Positions 27,986-36,554 of a DNA stretch of 64,000 nt are shown piece by piece. The notes under the pieces were generated by a model. That model was not told the origin of the DNA and made no database searches. It was given only the letters and a program-made list of their open reading frames with translations. The position numbers and the translations under genes are program-made. The stretch is from assembly GCA_964571695.1 (NCBI GenBank), contig CAZNDG010000002.1:106157-170156 (forward strand), given 5' to 3'. The DNA comes from UBA8958 sp964571695 (GTDB lineage: Bacteria; Desulfobacterota; Syntrophia; Syntrophales; UBA8958). The first letter of the stretch is position 1; every line of letters begins with the position of its first letter.

Positions 27986-29109
27986 TTGAGACGAGAAGGG
28001 GGAACGCAGGAGTGAAAATCCCTTATGTGGATATCGGCGCCCAGAACAGGGCGTTGAAGAAAGAACTGTTGTCTGCCATGGAGACGGTTCTCGATCATGG
28101 CAATTTCATACTGGGACAAGAACTTGAGACCTTCGAAAAACAGTTTGCCGAGTATTGTGGGGTTGCTTATGCCGTGGGGGTCAACTCCGGTACAGATGCC
28201 TTGTTCCTTAGCCTAAAAGCCCTGGGTGTGGGACCAGGTGACGAAGTGATTACGGCGCCGAATTCATTTATCGCTACGGCATCCGTCATTGTTGCCGCTG
28301 GGGCCCGACCGGTATTCGTCGATGTAAGAAACGATTATAACATCGATCCCAATCGCATCGAGATGGCGATTACTCCTAAAACTAAGGCGATCATCCCCGT
28401 GCACCTGACCGGACGCCCGGCGGACATGGATCCTATTATGGATATCGCCGTCAACGGGGACATTTTTGTAATCGAGGACGCTGCCCAGGCAGCGGGGGCG
28501 CTTTACCAGGATAGGCGGACCGGCGCCCTAGGCAACATCGGCTGTTTCAGCTTGCATCCCCTGAAAACCTTGAACGCATGTGGCGATGGCGGAATCATTA
28601 CGACCAACGATCCGGAAATGTCTGAAAAGATCAAACGGCTGCGAAATTTCGGGTTGATAAATCGCGATGAAACGACCATGTGGGGGTATAATTCGCGTCT
28701 GGATTCCCTGCAGTGCGCGACGCTCCTGGTAAAATTGCCGTTTCTGGATGCTTGGAATGCCAGAAGAAGGGCTAACGCCGAGGTGTACAGATCGATGCTG
28801 GCGGAGGTTGTGGCAGTACCCCAGGAACTGCCGTATGAATATTCCGTATATCACACCTTTGTTGTTCAGACTGAAAAGAGGGATGCATTGCAGGGCTATC
28901 TCGAAAGTAAAGGAATAGGAACCAGGGTTCACTATCCTCTTCCAATCCATCTGCAACCGGCGGCCCAGCACTTTGGTTATCATAAAGGGGATTTCCCTGA
29001 ATGCGAGTCTCAGGCGGAAAGGATTTTGAGCCTTCCGGTTCATCAAGGGCTTTCGGAGTCTCAGATTGGTTATGTGGCGGAAACGATAAAAAAATATTTC
29101 AAGGGATGA
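27982..29109 (+). CDS. DegT-family nucleotide-sugar aminotransferase (tandem copy B)
   Basis: This 375-residue paralogue has VNSGTDALFLSLKALGVGPGDE, FVIEDAAQAAGALY and Lys in SLHPLKTLNACGDGGI. The GTG overlaps the copy A stop by 4 bp, with GTGAGAGGGA giving a ribosome site. The product transfers an amino group to a keto sugar nucleotide in the cytoplasm; the substrate is presumably made by the SDRs upstream. Which carbon receives the amine cannot be read from sequence. Confidence 0.85.
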   Translation: MIETRRGNAGVKIPYVDIGAQNRALKKELLSAMETVLDHGNFILGQELETFEKQFAEYCGVAYAVGVNSGTDALFLSLKALGVGPGDEVITAPNSFIATASVIVAAGARPVFVDVRNDYNIDPNRIEMAITPKTKAIIPVHLTGRPADMDPIMDIAVNGDIFVIEDAAQAAGALYQDRRTGALGNIGCFSLHPLKTLNACGDGGIITTNDPEMSEKIKRLRNFGLINRDETTMWGYNSRLDSLQCATLLVKLPFLDAWNARRRANAEVYRSMLAEVVAVPQELPYEYSVYHTFVVQTEKRDALQGYLESKGIGTRVHYPLPIHLQPAAQHFGYHKGDFPECESQAERILSLPVHQGLSESQIGYVAETIKKYFKG

Positions 29110-29118
29110 GGGGTGTCT

Positions 29119-29979
29119 ATGAATCGGCAAATGATGGGCTTTTTAACCATGGGGAAACTGGCGGAGAAGGCCGATGAGATAAGAAGGGATGTCGTTGCCG
29201 TGGCGGTCCGGAACGGCGCCGGGCACATCGCCCCTTCCCTGTCCTGCGTCGATATACTGGCGCTGCTATATTACCGCATCATGAATAGATCAATCGATCC
29301 GCAATGGGAAGAACGGGATCGGCTTGTTTTTTCCAAGGCTCATGGTTGCTATGCCCTGTATGCAATCCTTGCCGACATCGGTTATGTAGAAAGATCTTCC
29401 TGGGATAATTTCTACCAGGGCAGCTTCCTCACCGGATGCGTGGAAAGAAGTGTTGCTCATGGCCTGGAAGCGGGATGCGGATCTCTCGGTCACGGGTTAC
29501 CCCAGGCGGTGGGCATCGCCTATGGGGCAAAGCTTCAAGGTCGGCAATGGCGGGTTTATTGCGTACTAGGTGATGGAGAACTCCAGGAAGGATCGAACTG
29601 GGAAGCCCTGCAATTCGCCGTCAAACAAGAATTGGTGCATCTTACTGTCCTGGTGGATGCCAACCGTCTTCAGGCCATGGATTTTTTGGAGAACATCCTT
29701 ACGGTTAAAGGACGGAAGAACGACATAGAAAGAAAAATGAGGGCATTTGGATGTGAAGTCAGGAGCTGTAACGGCCATTCCCTCGAAGCGATGAACAGGA
29801 TTCTGAGGAGTTGGCTGACAAGAGGGGAGACGCTGCATGCACCGCAGGTGCTGGTTGCCAGGACAATCAAGGGTTATGGGTTGAAATGTATGGAGAATGT
29901 TCCAAAATTCCATTTTCGTCTGCCAACGGAGGACGAAATGAAGGAAGGCAGTCGCTATGAAAAATGCCAAACTATATAA
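29119..29979 (+). CDS. Transketolase-like ThDP enzyme, N-terminal (PP) subunit
   Basis: This 286-residue subunit corresponds to the pyrophosphate-binding half of transketolase. GAGHIAPSLSCVDILALLYY is the N-terminal region, GSLGHGLPQAVGIAYGAKL follows, and the ThDP/metal motif is GDGELQEGSNWEAL ending in VDANRLQ. The ATG at 29119 fits the GAGGGG site better than the GTG at 29113. It overlaps the partner gene by 23 bp. Split transketolases in glycan loci are thought to move two-carbon ketol units between sugars; this pair probably builds or extends a rare sugar here. Confidence 0.85.
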   Translation: MNRQMMGFLTMGKLAEKADEIRRDVVAVAVRNGAGHIAPSLSCVDILALLYYRIMNRSIDPQWEERDRLVFSKAHGCYALYAILADIGYVERSSWDNFYQGSFLTGCVERSVAHGLEAGCGSLGHGLPQAVGIAYGAKLQGRQWRVYCVLGDGELQEGSNWEALQFAVKQELVHLTVLVDANRLQAMDFLENILTVKGRKNDIERKMRAFGCEVRSCNGHSLEAMNRILRSWLTRGETLHAPQVLVARTIKGYGLKCMENVPKFHFRLPTEDEMKEGSRYEKCQTI

Positions 29980-30457
29980 CTACCGCAGTACGGTGATCGA
30001 AACAATGATGCCTTTTGCCAGAAAGGACAAGCGAATACATCTCCTGGTGTGTGATATGGGCTTTGGTGTGACGGATGTTTTTCGGGATGAATTCCCCGAC
30101 CGTATTCTCAATGTCGGCATGATGGAACAGGCGACGGTAGGTATCGCCGCCGGCATGGCCATGACCGGTTTACGACCTGTCGTGTATTCCATAGTCAATT
30201 TCATGGCCTTTCGGGCGCTTGAACAGATTCGCAACGACGTGGTTCTCCAGGACCTGAATGTCAAGTTCATCGCTACTGGGGTAAACAATTATTTCTCTTT
30301 TTTGGGCAAGTCCCACTGTTGCGGCGAGGATGACATGAAAATTATGGAGTTGATAGGCATGAAGGTATTCGACCCCTACACGGATACCGCCGGGGATTTC
30401 GAAAAACTGGTTTCCGACTGGATTAACAATGATAAGCCTGGTTATCTTAGGGTATAA
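29957..30457 (+). CDS. Transketolase-like ThDP enzyme, pyrimidine-domain subunit, short
   Basis: Only the ThDP pyrimidine-binding domain is encoded (166 residues). The ThDP-activating Glu is in LNVGMMEQATVGIAAGMA, and VVYSIVNFMAFRALEQIRND follows. Split transketolase C-subunits are normally about 300 residues and include a third, regulatory domain; here the frame ends at NDKPGYLRV and the next gene starts 3 bp on, leaving no room for that domain. No frameshift remnant was seen. The active site may still be complete, since the third domain is not catalytic. Confidence 0.8.
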   Translation: MKNAKLYNYRSTVIETMMPFARKDKRIHLLVCDMGFGVTDVFRDEFPDRILNVGMMEQATVGIAAGMAMTGLRPVVYSIVNFMAFRALEQIRNDVVLQDLNVKFIATGVNNYFSFLGKSHCCGEDDMKIMELIGMKVFDPYTDTAGDFEKLVSDWINNDKPGYLRV

Positions 30458-30459
30458 TT

Positions 30460-31584
30460 GTGCAAAGAGAAGATTATAATAATAGATTGATTTTGGATGG
30501 TCATAAGCTAATGTGGCACGAGGACCGTGTCGAGGCTTGGCTTGCTGGCGAACGGATAGCCCCAATTACGATTGATTGTGCTTTGACCCGCCGCTGTACC
30601 TATCGTTGCGTATATTGTTACGGTCAGCTACAGGCCAACGATGAGATGAAAATGACCCGCGATGTAATATTCAGATTCCTCGATGACGCAGCGGAAATTG
30701 GTGTCAAGGCCATCAGCTTTGTCAGTGATGGTGAAAGTACATGCAGCCCGCACCTTTACGAAGCAATAAAGCGAGGGAAAACAAATGGCTTAGACATGGC
30801 TTTGGGTACCAACGGTTATTTACTTGCAATGGATCGATTGGTGGAGATACTTCCTTACCTTACTTATATCCGTTACAATATATCGGCAGCCAATGCCGCC
30901 AGATATGGTCAAATCCACGGCTGTAGCGAGAAGTGTTTTGAAAGGGTTATCGAAACAATTAGAGAGAGCGTTAGAATAAAGCGAACGGAGCGTCTAACGG
31001 TTACTATCGGGCTTCAGATGGTACTAATGCCAGAGTTTGCGGACCAGATACTTCCCCTTGCGTTTTTAGGAAAGTCTCTTGGAGTGGATTACTTTGTTAT
31101 CAAGCATTGCAGCGATGACGAAAACGGAACTCTTGGTATTGACTATAAAAAATATGAAGACATGATCGATATTCTCCGGGAAGCAGAAGCGCACTCTACG
31201 AATGAATACCTTGTGAAGGCAAAATGGTCGAAGATCCTGAGTGGTGGCAAACGCCGTTATACCCGCTGTTATGGTCCACCTTTCATTACGCAGTTTTCCG
31301 GGTCGGGCCTAGTTGCTCCTTGTGGGATGCTTTTCAACAGCAGGTACAAGGATTTTCATATAGGAAACATTGCAGAAACGTCCTTCAAAGAAATTTGGAA
31401 AGGGGACCGATACTGGGATGTTATGGCTAAGATCGCTTCTGATCGTTTTAATCCTCAAAATCACTGTGGAACTTTATGCTTACAGCATAAAGTGAATGAG
31501 TTCTTGTGGGACCTGCTACAAGATCAAACGAAACTTTCAGATACAAGAAACTTAGTTCGCCCGCAGCACATTAACTTTATATGA
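30460..31584 (+). CDS. Radical SAM enzyme with SPASM-like C-terminus
   Basis: A 374-residue protein whose CX3CX2C cluster is Cys46, Cys50 and Cys53 (CTYRCVYC). VSDGESTCSP replaces the usual GGEP glycine-rich strand. C-terminal cysteines in CYGPPF, VAPCGMLF and CGTLC suggest an auxiliary Fe-S cluster of SPASM/twitch type. The GTG is 3 bp after the transketolase subunit, and the next methyltransferase overlaps by 4 bp. A radical epimerisation, deoxygenation or dehydration of a sugar is plausible, but the substrate is unknown. Confidence 0.75.
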   Translation: MQREDYNNRLILDGHKLMWHEDRVEAWLAGERIAPITIDCALTRRCTYRCVYCYGQLQANDEMKMTRDVIFRFLDDAAEIGVKAISFVSDGESTCSPHLYEAIKRGKTNGLDMALGTNGYLLAMDRLVEILPYLTYIRYNISAANAARYGQIHGCSEKCFERVIETIRESVRIKRTERLTVTIGLQMVLMPEFADQILPLAFLGKSLGVDYFVIKHCSDDENGTLGIDYKKYEDMIDILREAEAHSTNEYLVKAKWSKILSGGKRRYTRCYGPPFITQFSGSGLVAPCGMLFNSRYKDFHIGNIAETSFKEIWKGDRYWDVMAKIASDRFNPQNHCGTLCLQHKVNEFLWDLLQDQTKLSDTRNLVRPQHINFI

Positions 31585-32333
31585 TGGAATGCTACGTATG
31601 CAATTACCCCGCGAGTGCTTATCATCAATTCGTTGGTAAAGGATATAGTATTATTAAATGTTCCAAGTGTGGTTTAGAATATACAAATCCGATACCTGAT
31701 TCGGATATTATCCTTTCATTTTATCAAAACTACAAAGATGTTCGTGCGGATGAAAATATATTAAGGCTAAATGCTACAAAAAATTTGAAAACACTCTCGA
31801 AATATGGTTGGACACCAGAATCTGCAACTCTAGATTTTGGGACAGGTAGGGGGATTTTTTTGGAAGCCGCAGGCGAAAACTGCCATGGTGTTGATTGTGG
31901 ATGTAAATCGAGTAAGCGCATCAAAAATTCATTAGATGAATTAGAGCATATTAAATATGAATTCATAACATTATGGGGCGTACTAGAACATCTTACAGAT
32001 CCAAAATCAATCATTAGTAGGCTTGATAGTATATTGATACCTGGAGGGATTATTGCGCTAACCACAGTGGATGCAGAAGGAATGATTCCATATTATTATA
32101 AACCGCCAGAGCATCTCACTTACTGGACGCGGTCGGCTTTCGACATCCTTGCTAAGGAAAACAAATTAGAAATAGTAGAATATCATACATATTACATGTA
32201 TCAAAAGGGCTCAATCTATCTGCAGAGACTACTGAGCCGAACTCCTGTGGAATATGTTGGCCACATAGTGAATAATCTGCCGGACGTAATTTATGTGCCT
32301 ACAAACGAGGTATTTGTCGTCTTAAAGAAATAG
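31581..32333 (+). CDS. Zinc-ribbon class I SAM methyltransferase
   Basis: A 250-residue protein. Two CxxC pairs at the N-terminus (CYVCN and CSKCGLEYTNP) form a zinc ribbon, followed by a class I methyltransferase domain (LDFGTGRGIFLEAA, FITLWGVLEHLTDPKSII, LIPGGIIALTT). It overlaps the radical SAM gene and is the last gene before a MITE-bearing gap. The coding sequence is visibly more AT-rich than the genes at either end of the window. It likely methylates a sugar; the site is unknown. Confidence 0.75.
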   Translation: MMECYVCNYPASAYHQFVGKGYSIIKCSKCGLEYTNPIPDSDIILSFYQNYKDVRADENILRLNATKNLKTLSKYGWTPESATLDFGTGRGIFLEAAGENCHGVDCGCKSSKRIKNSLDELEHIKYEFITLWGVLEHLTDPKSIISRLDSILIPGGIIALTTVDAEGMIPYYYKPPEHLTYWTRSAFDILAKENKLEIVEYHTYYMYQKGSIYLQRLLSRTPVEYVGHIVNNLPDVIYVPTNEVFVVLKK

Positions 32334-32507
32334 GACTCATCCGACTAACCAACATTCCCGGAGCGGGCACAACGAAAAATGAAAATATCCAGCTATTTAT
32401 GTGTATTTTCATGTCAATTAAACTTGTTTAATGGAAATAACTGAAAAACAACCGTGACTATCTCTATCATCGGAAAAGAAAATTGGTAGCGGTGAGAGAC
32501 GCTAATC
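32334..32507. other. Non-coding stretch before MITE copy 1
   Basis: About 170 bp of AT-rich sequence between the methyltransferase stop and the mobile element. I see no credible reading frame, hairpin terminator or promoter here. Confidence 0.5.
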
Positions 32508-32672
32508 GAGAGCTTTGCATAACTGCGAAAATGGTTCGCAAGCGGCGAATCAAATGTTTTTCGCCGTTGCGTGATTGAACTTAACGCTTGGTAATGAATA
32601 AGGATTATACGTTACCCATTCAGAGGCGAAAAAGATTTCTGAGCCGCGGCGAAGCCATTTTTCAAAGGTCTC
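32508..32672 (+). mobile_element. MITE-like element, copy 1
   Basis: A 165-bp element without coding capacity. It begins GAGAGCTTTG and ends CAAAGGTCTC, an imperfect terminal inverted repeat (9 of 10), with a second inverted block around AAAATGG and TTCGC just inside. TAATC flanks both sides (CTAATC if the last C is counted in the repeat), consistent with a 5-6 bp target duplication. Near-identical copies lie at 59129-59295, 63448-63614 and 63862-64000. It ends 10 bp before the next start codon. No transposase is present in the window. Confidence 0.75.
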
Positions 32673-32682
32673 TAATCATGTA

Positions 32683-33945
32683 TTGTTGAATGGTTACCCT
32701 ATTCAATTTCTCAAATCTACTGTGAAGTATAGAATTTTCGGTTTTTTTACAAATATAATAGTAATTCCTTTCATAATTATTCTCCGCCTGATTCGTCCCT
32801 GGCTACTGATTCGTTTTGGTGGGATGATCAGCTCACAAATTGGTCATTTCGCTGCGAATACAGAGATTTACCTTTGTGAAAAGGATGCGGGAGTTAATGT
32901 TCCCAAACAAAGATACATTGATATTCTTTTCTTTGCCTATAAGCCCTTATGCAACAGGGAACTTGCAAAAATGTGGAAACGAGTGCTGCCACATGTATGG
33001 CCATACTGGATATCTGCACCCATTGTTAAGGGAAACAGGTTAATTCCCCACGGTGAACTGCATGAAATCGGCAATAACACACAAAATGACAGGGATGTTC
33101 TTAATCTTTTGGATCGGTTTCCTCCCCATCTGCAATTTACTCCCGAGGAAGAAATCCGTGGCAAGCAGGGCATGCGCGTCATGGGAATAAAGCATGAAGA
33201 TCCTTTTGTATGCCTTACGGTGCGCGATCGTGCTTATCTGCGCAGTCATCTGCCGGAGGGCAATTGGGATTATCACAACTACCGTGACACCGACATAAAA
33301 AATTATGTCCTCGCGTGTGAAGAACTCGCGGACCGGGGATACTTTGTGATCAGAATGGGCGCCAAGGTTCATGACGCTATGATGGCAAGACATCCAAGGG
33401 TGATTGACTATGCTACAAATGGTATGCGTAGTGAGTTCATGGATCTGTATCTTGGGGCAAAGTGTGCATTTTGCCTCTCCACGGGAACAGGTTTTGATGC
33501 CATTCCGCTAATTTTTCGACGGCCCATAGCCTACGTAAACCTGGTACCGCTGGGATATTTGTTCACCTTCAGAAAACAATTTCTCGGTATCACTAAACAT
33601 CATGTTTCCATAATCGAAAATAGGGAACTCACGTTAAAAGAAATTTTTGATCGTGGTGTCGGATTTGCACTTTCGGCTGATGAGTATGATTCCAGAGGAA
33701 TCCGATTGATAGAAAACAGTTCCGAGGAGATCCGCGATTTGGTTGTTGAGATGGACGAGCGCTTGAAAGGGACCTGGCGATCTCAAGAGGGGGATGACTC
33801 CCTGCAGAAACGATTTTGGGAGGTCTTCCCCATCAAGGCGGTGGATCCCTTTCGAGGAAGACCTCTTCATGGCGAAATTCGCGGCCGCTTTGGATCTGAT
33901 TATCTTCGGAATAACCCCGCCTGGCTTGCGAATGACTCTAAATGA
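32683..33945 (+). CDS. Probable glycosyltransferase, TIGR04372-like family
   Basis: This 420-residue protein has an N-terminal hydrophobic segment (FFTNIIVIPFIIILRLI), then IGHFAANTEIYLCE and CLTVRDRAYL, CAFCLSTGTGFDAIP and RRPIAYVNLVPLG, a pattern seen in the putative glycosyltransferase family TIGR04372. It should sit on the cytoplasmic face of the membrane. The TTG start has no visible ribosome site and begins 10 bp after MITE copy 1, so the insertion may have replaced the original leader; an internal ATG (MISSQIGHF) is a fallback start. Confidence 0.65.
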   Translation: MLNGYPIQFLKSTVKYRIFGFFTNIIVIPFIIILRLIRPWLLIRFGGMISSQIGHFAANTEIYLCEKDAGVNVPKQRYIDILFFAYKPLCNRELAKMWKRVLPHVWPYWISAPIVKGNRLIPHGELHEIGNNTQNDRDVLNLLDRFPPHLQFTPEEEIRGKQGMRVMGIKHEDPFVCLTVRDRAYLRSHLPEGNWDYHNYRDTDIKNYVLACEELADRGYFVIRMGAKVHDAMMARHPRVIDYATNGMRSEFMDLYLGAKCAFCLSTGTGFDAIPLIFRRPIAYVNLVPLGYLFTFRKQFLGITKHHVSIIENRELTLKEIFDRGVGFALSADEYDSRGIRLIENSSEEIRDLVVEMDERLKGTWRSQEGDDSLQKRFWEVFPIKAVDPFRGRPLHGEIRGRFGSDYLRNNPAWLANDSK

Positions 33946-33984
33946 ATCATCATAATATCTAAGAAATGATATTGGTATATTTCC

Positions 33985-35631
33985 ATGAATGTTCTCATCG
34001 TAGTTCCGCGGTTTAAGGAAACAGACGAACTGACGCGCATTTACACCCCCATATTTATACCCGTGGGCTTGGCCTACATATCTGCTGCGCTTAAAGAGGC
34101 AGGAATAAAGTCAGCGTTTTTAAACCTGAATCTGTGCCGGGATGATGTAGAAGAAAAGATCAAAAAGGTTTTGTCTCAGGAAGATTATGGCTACGTGCTC
34201 ACGGGTGGGTTGTCGGTCCATTACAAAGCAGTTAAAAGATGTATTCAGACTGTCAGAAAGTATGCCCCTCCTGCAAGAGTCGTGTTGGGAGGGGGGATGA
34301 TATCCAGCCAACCTGAATTGATGTGGAAGCATTTACGTCCCGACTATTTGGTGATTGGCGAGGGAGAGGAAACTATAGTTGATTTAGTGAAATGCTCGGA
34401 ACAAAATGACGACCTGTCGTTAATTGCCGGAATTGGATATTCTTCTCGAGAAGGGGAACTGGTCCTGACAAGATCAAGATATCCCATCGAAAACATCAAT
34501 GCCCTTCCCTGGCCGGACTACGAAGGTGTTGGTTTGGATGCCGTATTAAATCAAATGCTTCCCAGTCAATCTAATATATACGATGTTCTGGATCATCCAA
34601 GGGCCTATCCGCTTATAGCAAGTCGCTCCTGTCCATACCAGTGTACCTTTTGCTTTCATCCCATCGGTAATAAATACCGTCAACGCTCCATCGCAAATAT
34701 TATGGAAGAACTTAGACATGCTCATAATCGTTATCGCTTTAACATTATTGATGTGTTTGATGAGCTTTTCTCCCATGATAAACAGAGGGTGTTGGAGTTC
34801 TGCAAATCTATCAAGGAGTTATCTATAGAACTCAAGACAGACATAAAATGGAATTGCCAAATGAGGGTAGATACAACTGATGAAGAGTTGATGGAATCTA
34901 TGAAAGATGCCGGTTTGCATTGTTTGAGCTTGGGGTTGGAGAGCTACAGTCAGACGGTACTGACGAGTATGAGAAAAAGAATAAAACCTAGCCAGATAGA
35001 CAAGTCAATAAATATTGCGCGACGATCCGGTATGGCAATAACCGGCAATTTTATCTTTGGAGACCGGGCAGAAACACTTGAAACGGCCAATGAGACTTTG
35101 GATTACTGGAAAAAAAATCACGATTTATTTGGAACCTCCATTTCACTTGGATTTATAGAGCCATATCCAGGTACCGCCCTATATAAGCACTGCTTGTCCA
35201 AAGGTCTTATAACGGATGAGATTGACTTCGTGGAAAATCACATTTTTGACTACATCAATATGAGCGAAACCATGACGGCGGCGGAATTTGAACAATTGAA
35301 GCGGGAGATCCACAAGGCATATCTTGGCTTCGAAAAAAAGGATTCAGCTTGGCCATCCGATATATCGTTCAATAACGGTGAATGGGAAGTGCGAGTGCGG
35401 TGTCCGTACTGCGGTAAGGAATCTCTCTATCGCAATTATATCCCCCCTTCAGAAAAAGAGGGACGGCGGCACATTTATTGCCGTCACTGCAAAATCCGTT
35501 TCTTCTTGCTGCCCCATTTATCCCGCAGGGAAAAAATGCGAAGGTCGTTGGTTAGGATAGGACACAATGTGCTTGGTGATTCGGGGATTTCGTATCTAAG
35601 AAAAATATATAAAACAATTAAGATGTTATGA
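33985..35631 (+). CDS. B12-type radical SAM enzyme with C-terminal zinc ribbon
   Basis: Residues 1-140 form a cobalamin-binding-like Rossmann domain (VLIVVPRF, VLGGGMISSQPELM, GEGEETIVDL), though no clear DxHxxG is visible. The radical SAM core has Cys216, Cys220 and Cys223 (CPYQCTFC). The C-terminal 80 residues carry CPYCGKESLY and YCRHCKIRF, a zinc ribbon not usual in this group. Related enzymes methylate or rearrange unactivated carbons in lipids and sugars. It lies between a GT-like gene and the exporter, so the substrate may be the lipid carrier, the glycan or a precursor. Confidence 0.75.
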   Translation: MNVLIVVPRFKETDELTRIYTPIFIPVGLAYISAALKEAGIKSAFLNLNLCRDDVEEKIKKVLSQEDYGYVLTGGLSVHYKAVKRCIQTVRKYAPPARVVLGGGMISSQPELMWKHLRPDYLVIGEGEETIVDLVKCSEQNDDLSLIAGIGYSSREGELVLTRSRYPIENINALPWPDYEGVGLDAVLNQMLPSQSNIYDVLDHPRAYPLIASRSCPYQCTFCFHPIGNKYRQRSIANIMEELRHAHNRYRFNIIDVFDELFSHDKQRVLEFCKSIKELSIELKTDIKWNCQMRVDTTDEELMESMKDAGLHCLSLGLESYSQTVLTSMRKRIKPSQIDKSINIARRSGMAITGNFIFGDRAETLETANETLDYWKKNHDLFGTSISLGFIEPYPGTALYKHCLSKGLITDEIDFVENHIFDYINMSETMTAAEFEQLKREIHKAYLGFEKKDSAWPSDISFNNGEWEVRVRCPYCGKESLYRNYIPPSEKEGRRHIYCRHCKIRFFLLPHLSRREKMRRSLVRIGHNVLGDSGISYLRKIYKTIKML

Positions 35632-35698
35632 ATGAATATTTAACAGAGACAATTGTGACATGATTGTTAAATAATCCGCGCCGGCCATATTAAATTTT

Positions 35699-36553
35699 AT
35701 GAAATCCAATGCAGACATTAATTGGGATTACATTATTCGTCCTCAACGTCGATGGCTTGACCTCAGACTGGGTGAACTGTGGCGGGCGCGCAACCTGATC
35801 ATGCTCTTTGTCTGGCGCGACTTTGTTACCTATTATAAGCAAACTATTTTAGGTCCCCTTTGGTATCTTATTCAACCGCTCATTACATCTTTGACCTTTA
35901 CGGTTGTATTTGGAAATTTCGCGAAACTGTCAACGGATGGACTTCCTCAATTTTTATTCTATTTGGCCGGCACTGTCGTTTGGGGTTATTTCTCTGCGTG
36001 TCTGACCAAAACGTCCAATGTCTTTACCTCGCATGCAAACATATTTGGGAAGGTATATTTCCCCCGACTCACAGTGCCTATCTCTATCTTGTTGTCGAAT
36101 CTGATTACGTTGCTTATACAGTTTCTTCTCTTCCTTGCTTTCATGATCTATTTCAGTTCTTCCGGCGCCGATGTCCATCCCAATGCAACCATTCTTCTAT
36201 TGCCAATACTTCTCATCCTCATGGCAGGGCTCGGTCTCGGCTTTGGCATTATAATATCGGCACTTACCACTCGTTACAGGGACCTGCAGTTCCTTGTGAC
36301 ATTCGGTGCCCAATTGTGGATGTACATTACCCCGGTTGTCTATCCTCTATCCTCGGTTCCGGAAACGTATAGATGGCTTGTGCTGGCCAACCCGATGACT
36401 TCCATTGTGGAAACGTTTCGGTTTGCTTTTCTCGGTGCCGGGATCGTGGAGACCACCCACCTGCTGTACAGCTTGGTATGTATGATTGTGGTTATGCTCA
36501 TCGGAATTCTGATCTTCAACCGGGTCGAGAGAACCTTCATGGATACGGTATAA
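35699..36553 (+). CDS. wzm: ABC-2 type polysaccharide export permease (Wzm-like)
   Basis: A 284-residue inner-membrane protein with six predicted hydrophobic segments, the N-terminal amphipathic WRARNLIMLFVWRDFVTYYKQT and the ABC-2 signature region RDLQFLVTFGAQLWMYITPVVYP. With the ATPase 1 bp downstream it forms a Wzm/Wzt exporter that moves lipid-linked O-polysaccharide to the periplasm. This implies the ABC-transporter-dependent route for at least one glycan of the locus. Confidence 0.9.
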   Translation: MKSNADINWDYIIRPQRRWLDLRLGELWRARNLIMLFVWRDFVTYYKQTILGPLWYLIQPLITSLTFTVVFGNFAKLSTDGLPQFLFYLAGTVVWGYFSACLTKTSNVFTSHANIFGKVYFPRLTVPISILLSNLITLLIQFLLFLAFMIYFSSSGADVHPNATILLLPILLILMAGLGLGFGIIISALTTRYRDLQFLVTFGAQLWMYITPVVYPLSSVPETYRWLVLANPMTSIVETFRFAFLGAGIVETTHLLYSLVCMIVVMLIGILIFNRVERTFMDTV

Positions 36554-36554
36554 T

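Noticed and set aside
30420..30480. Frameshift as the reason for the short transketolase subunit
   Set aside because: The radical SAM gene begins 3 bp later and there is no trace of the missing domain in another frame.
32508..32672. CRISPR repeat or integron attC site
   Set aside because: Copies are dispersed at distant positions with target duplications, not arrayed with spacers.
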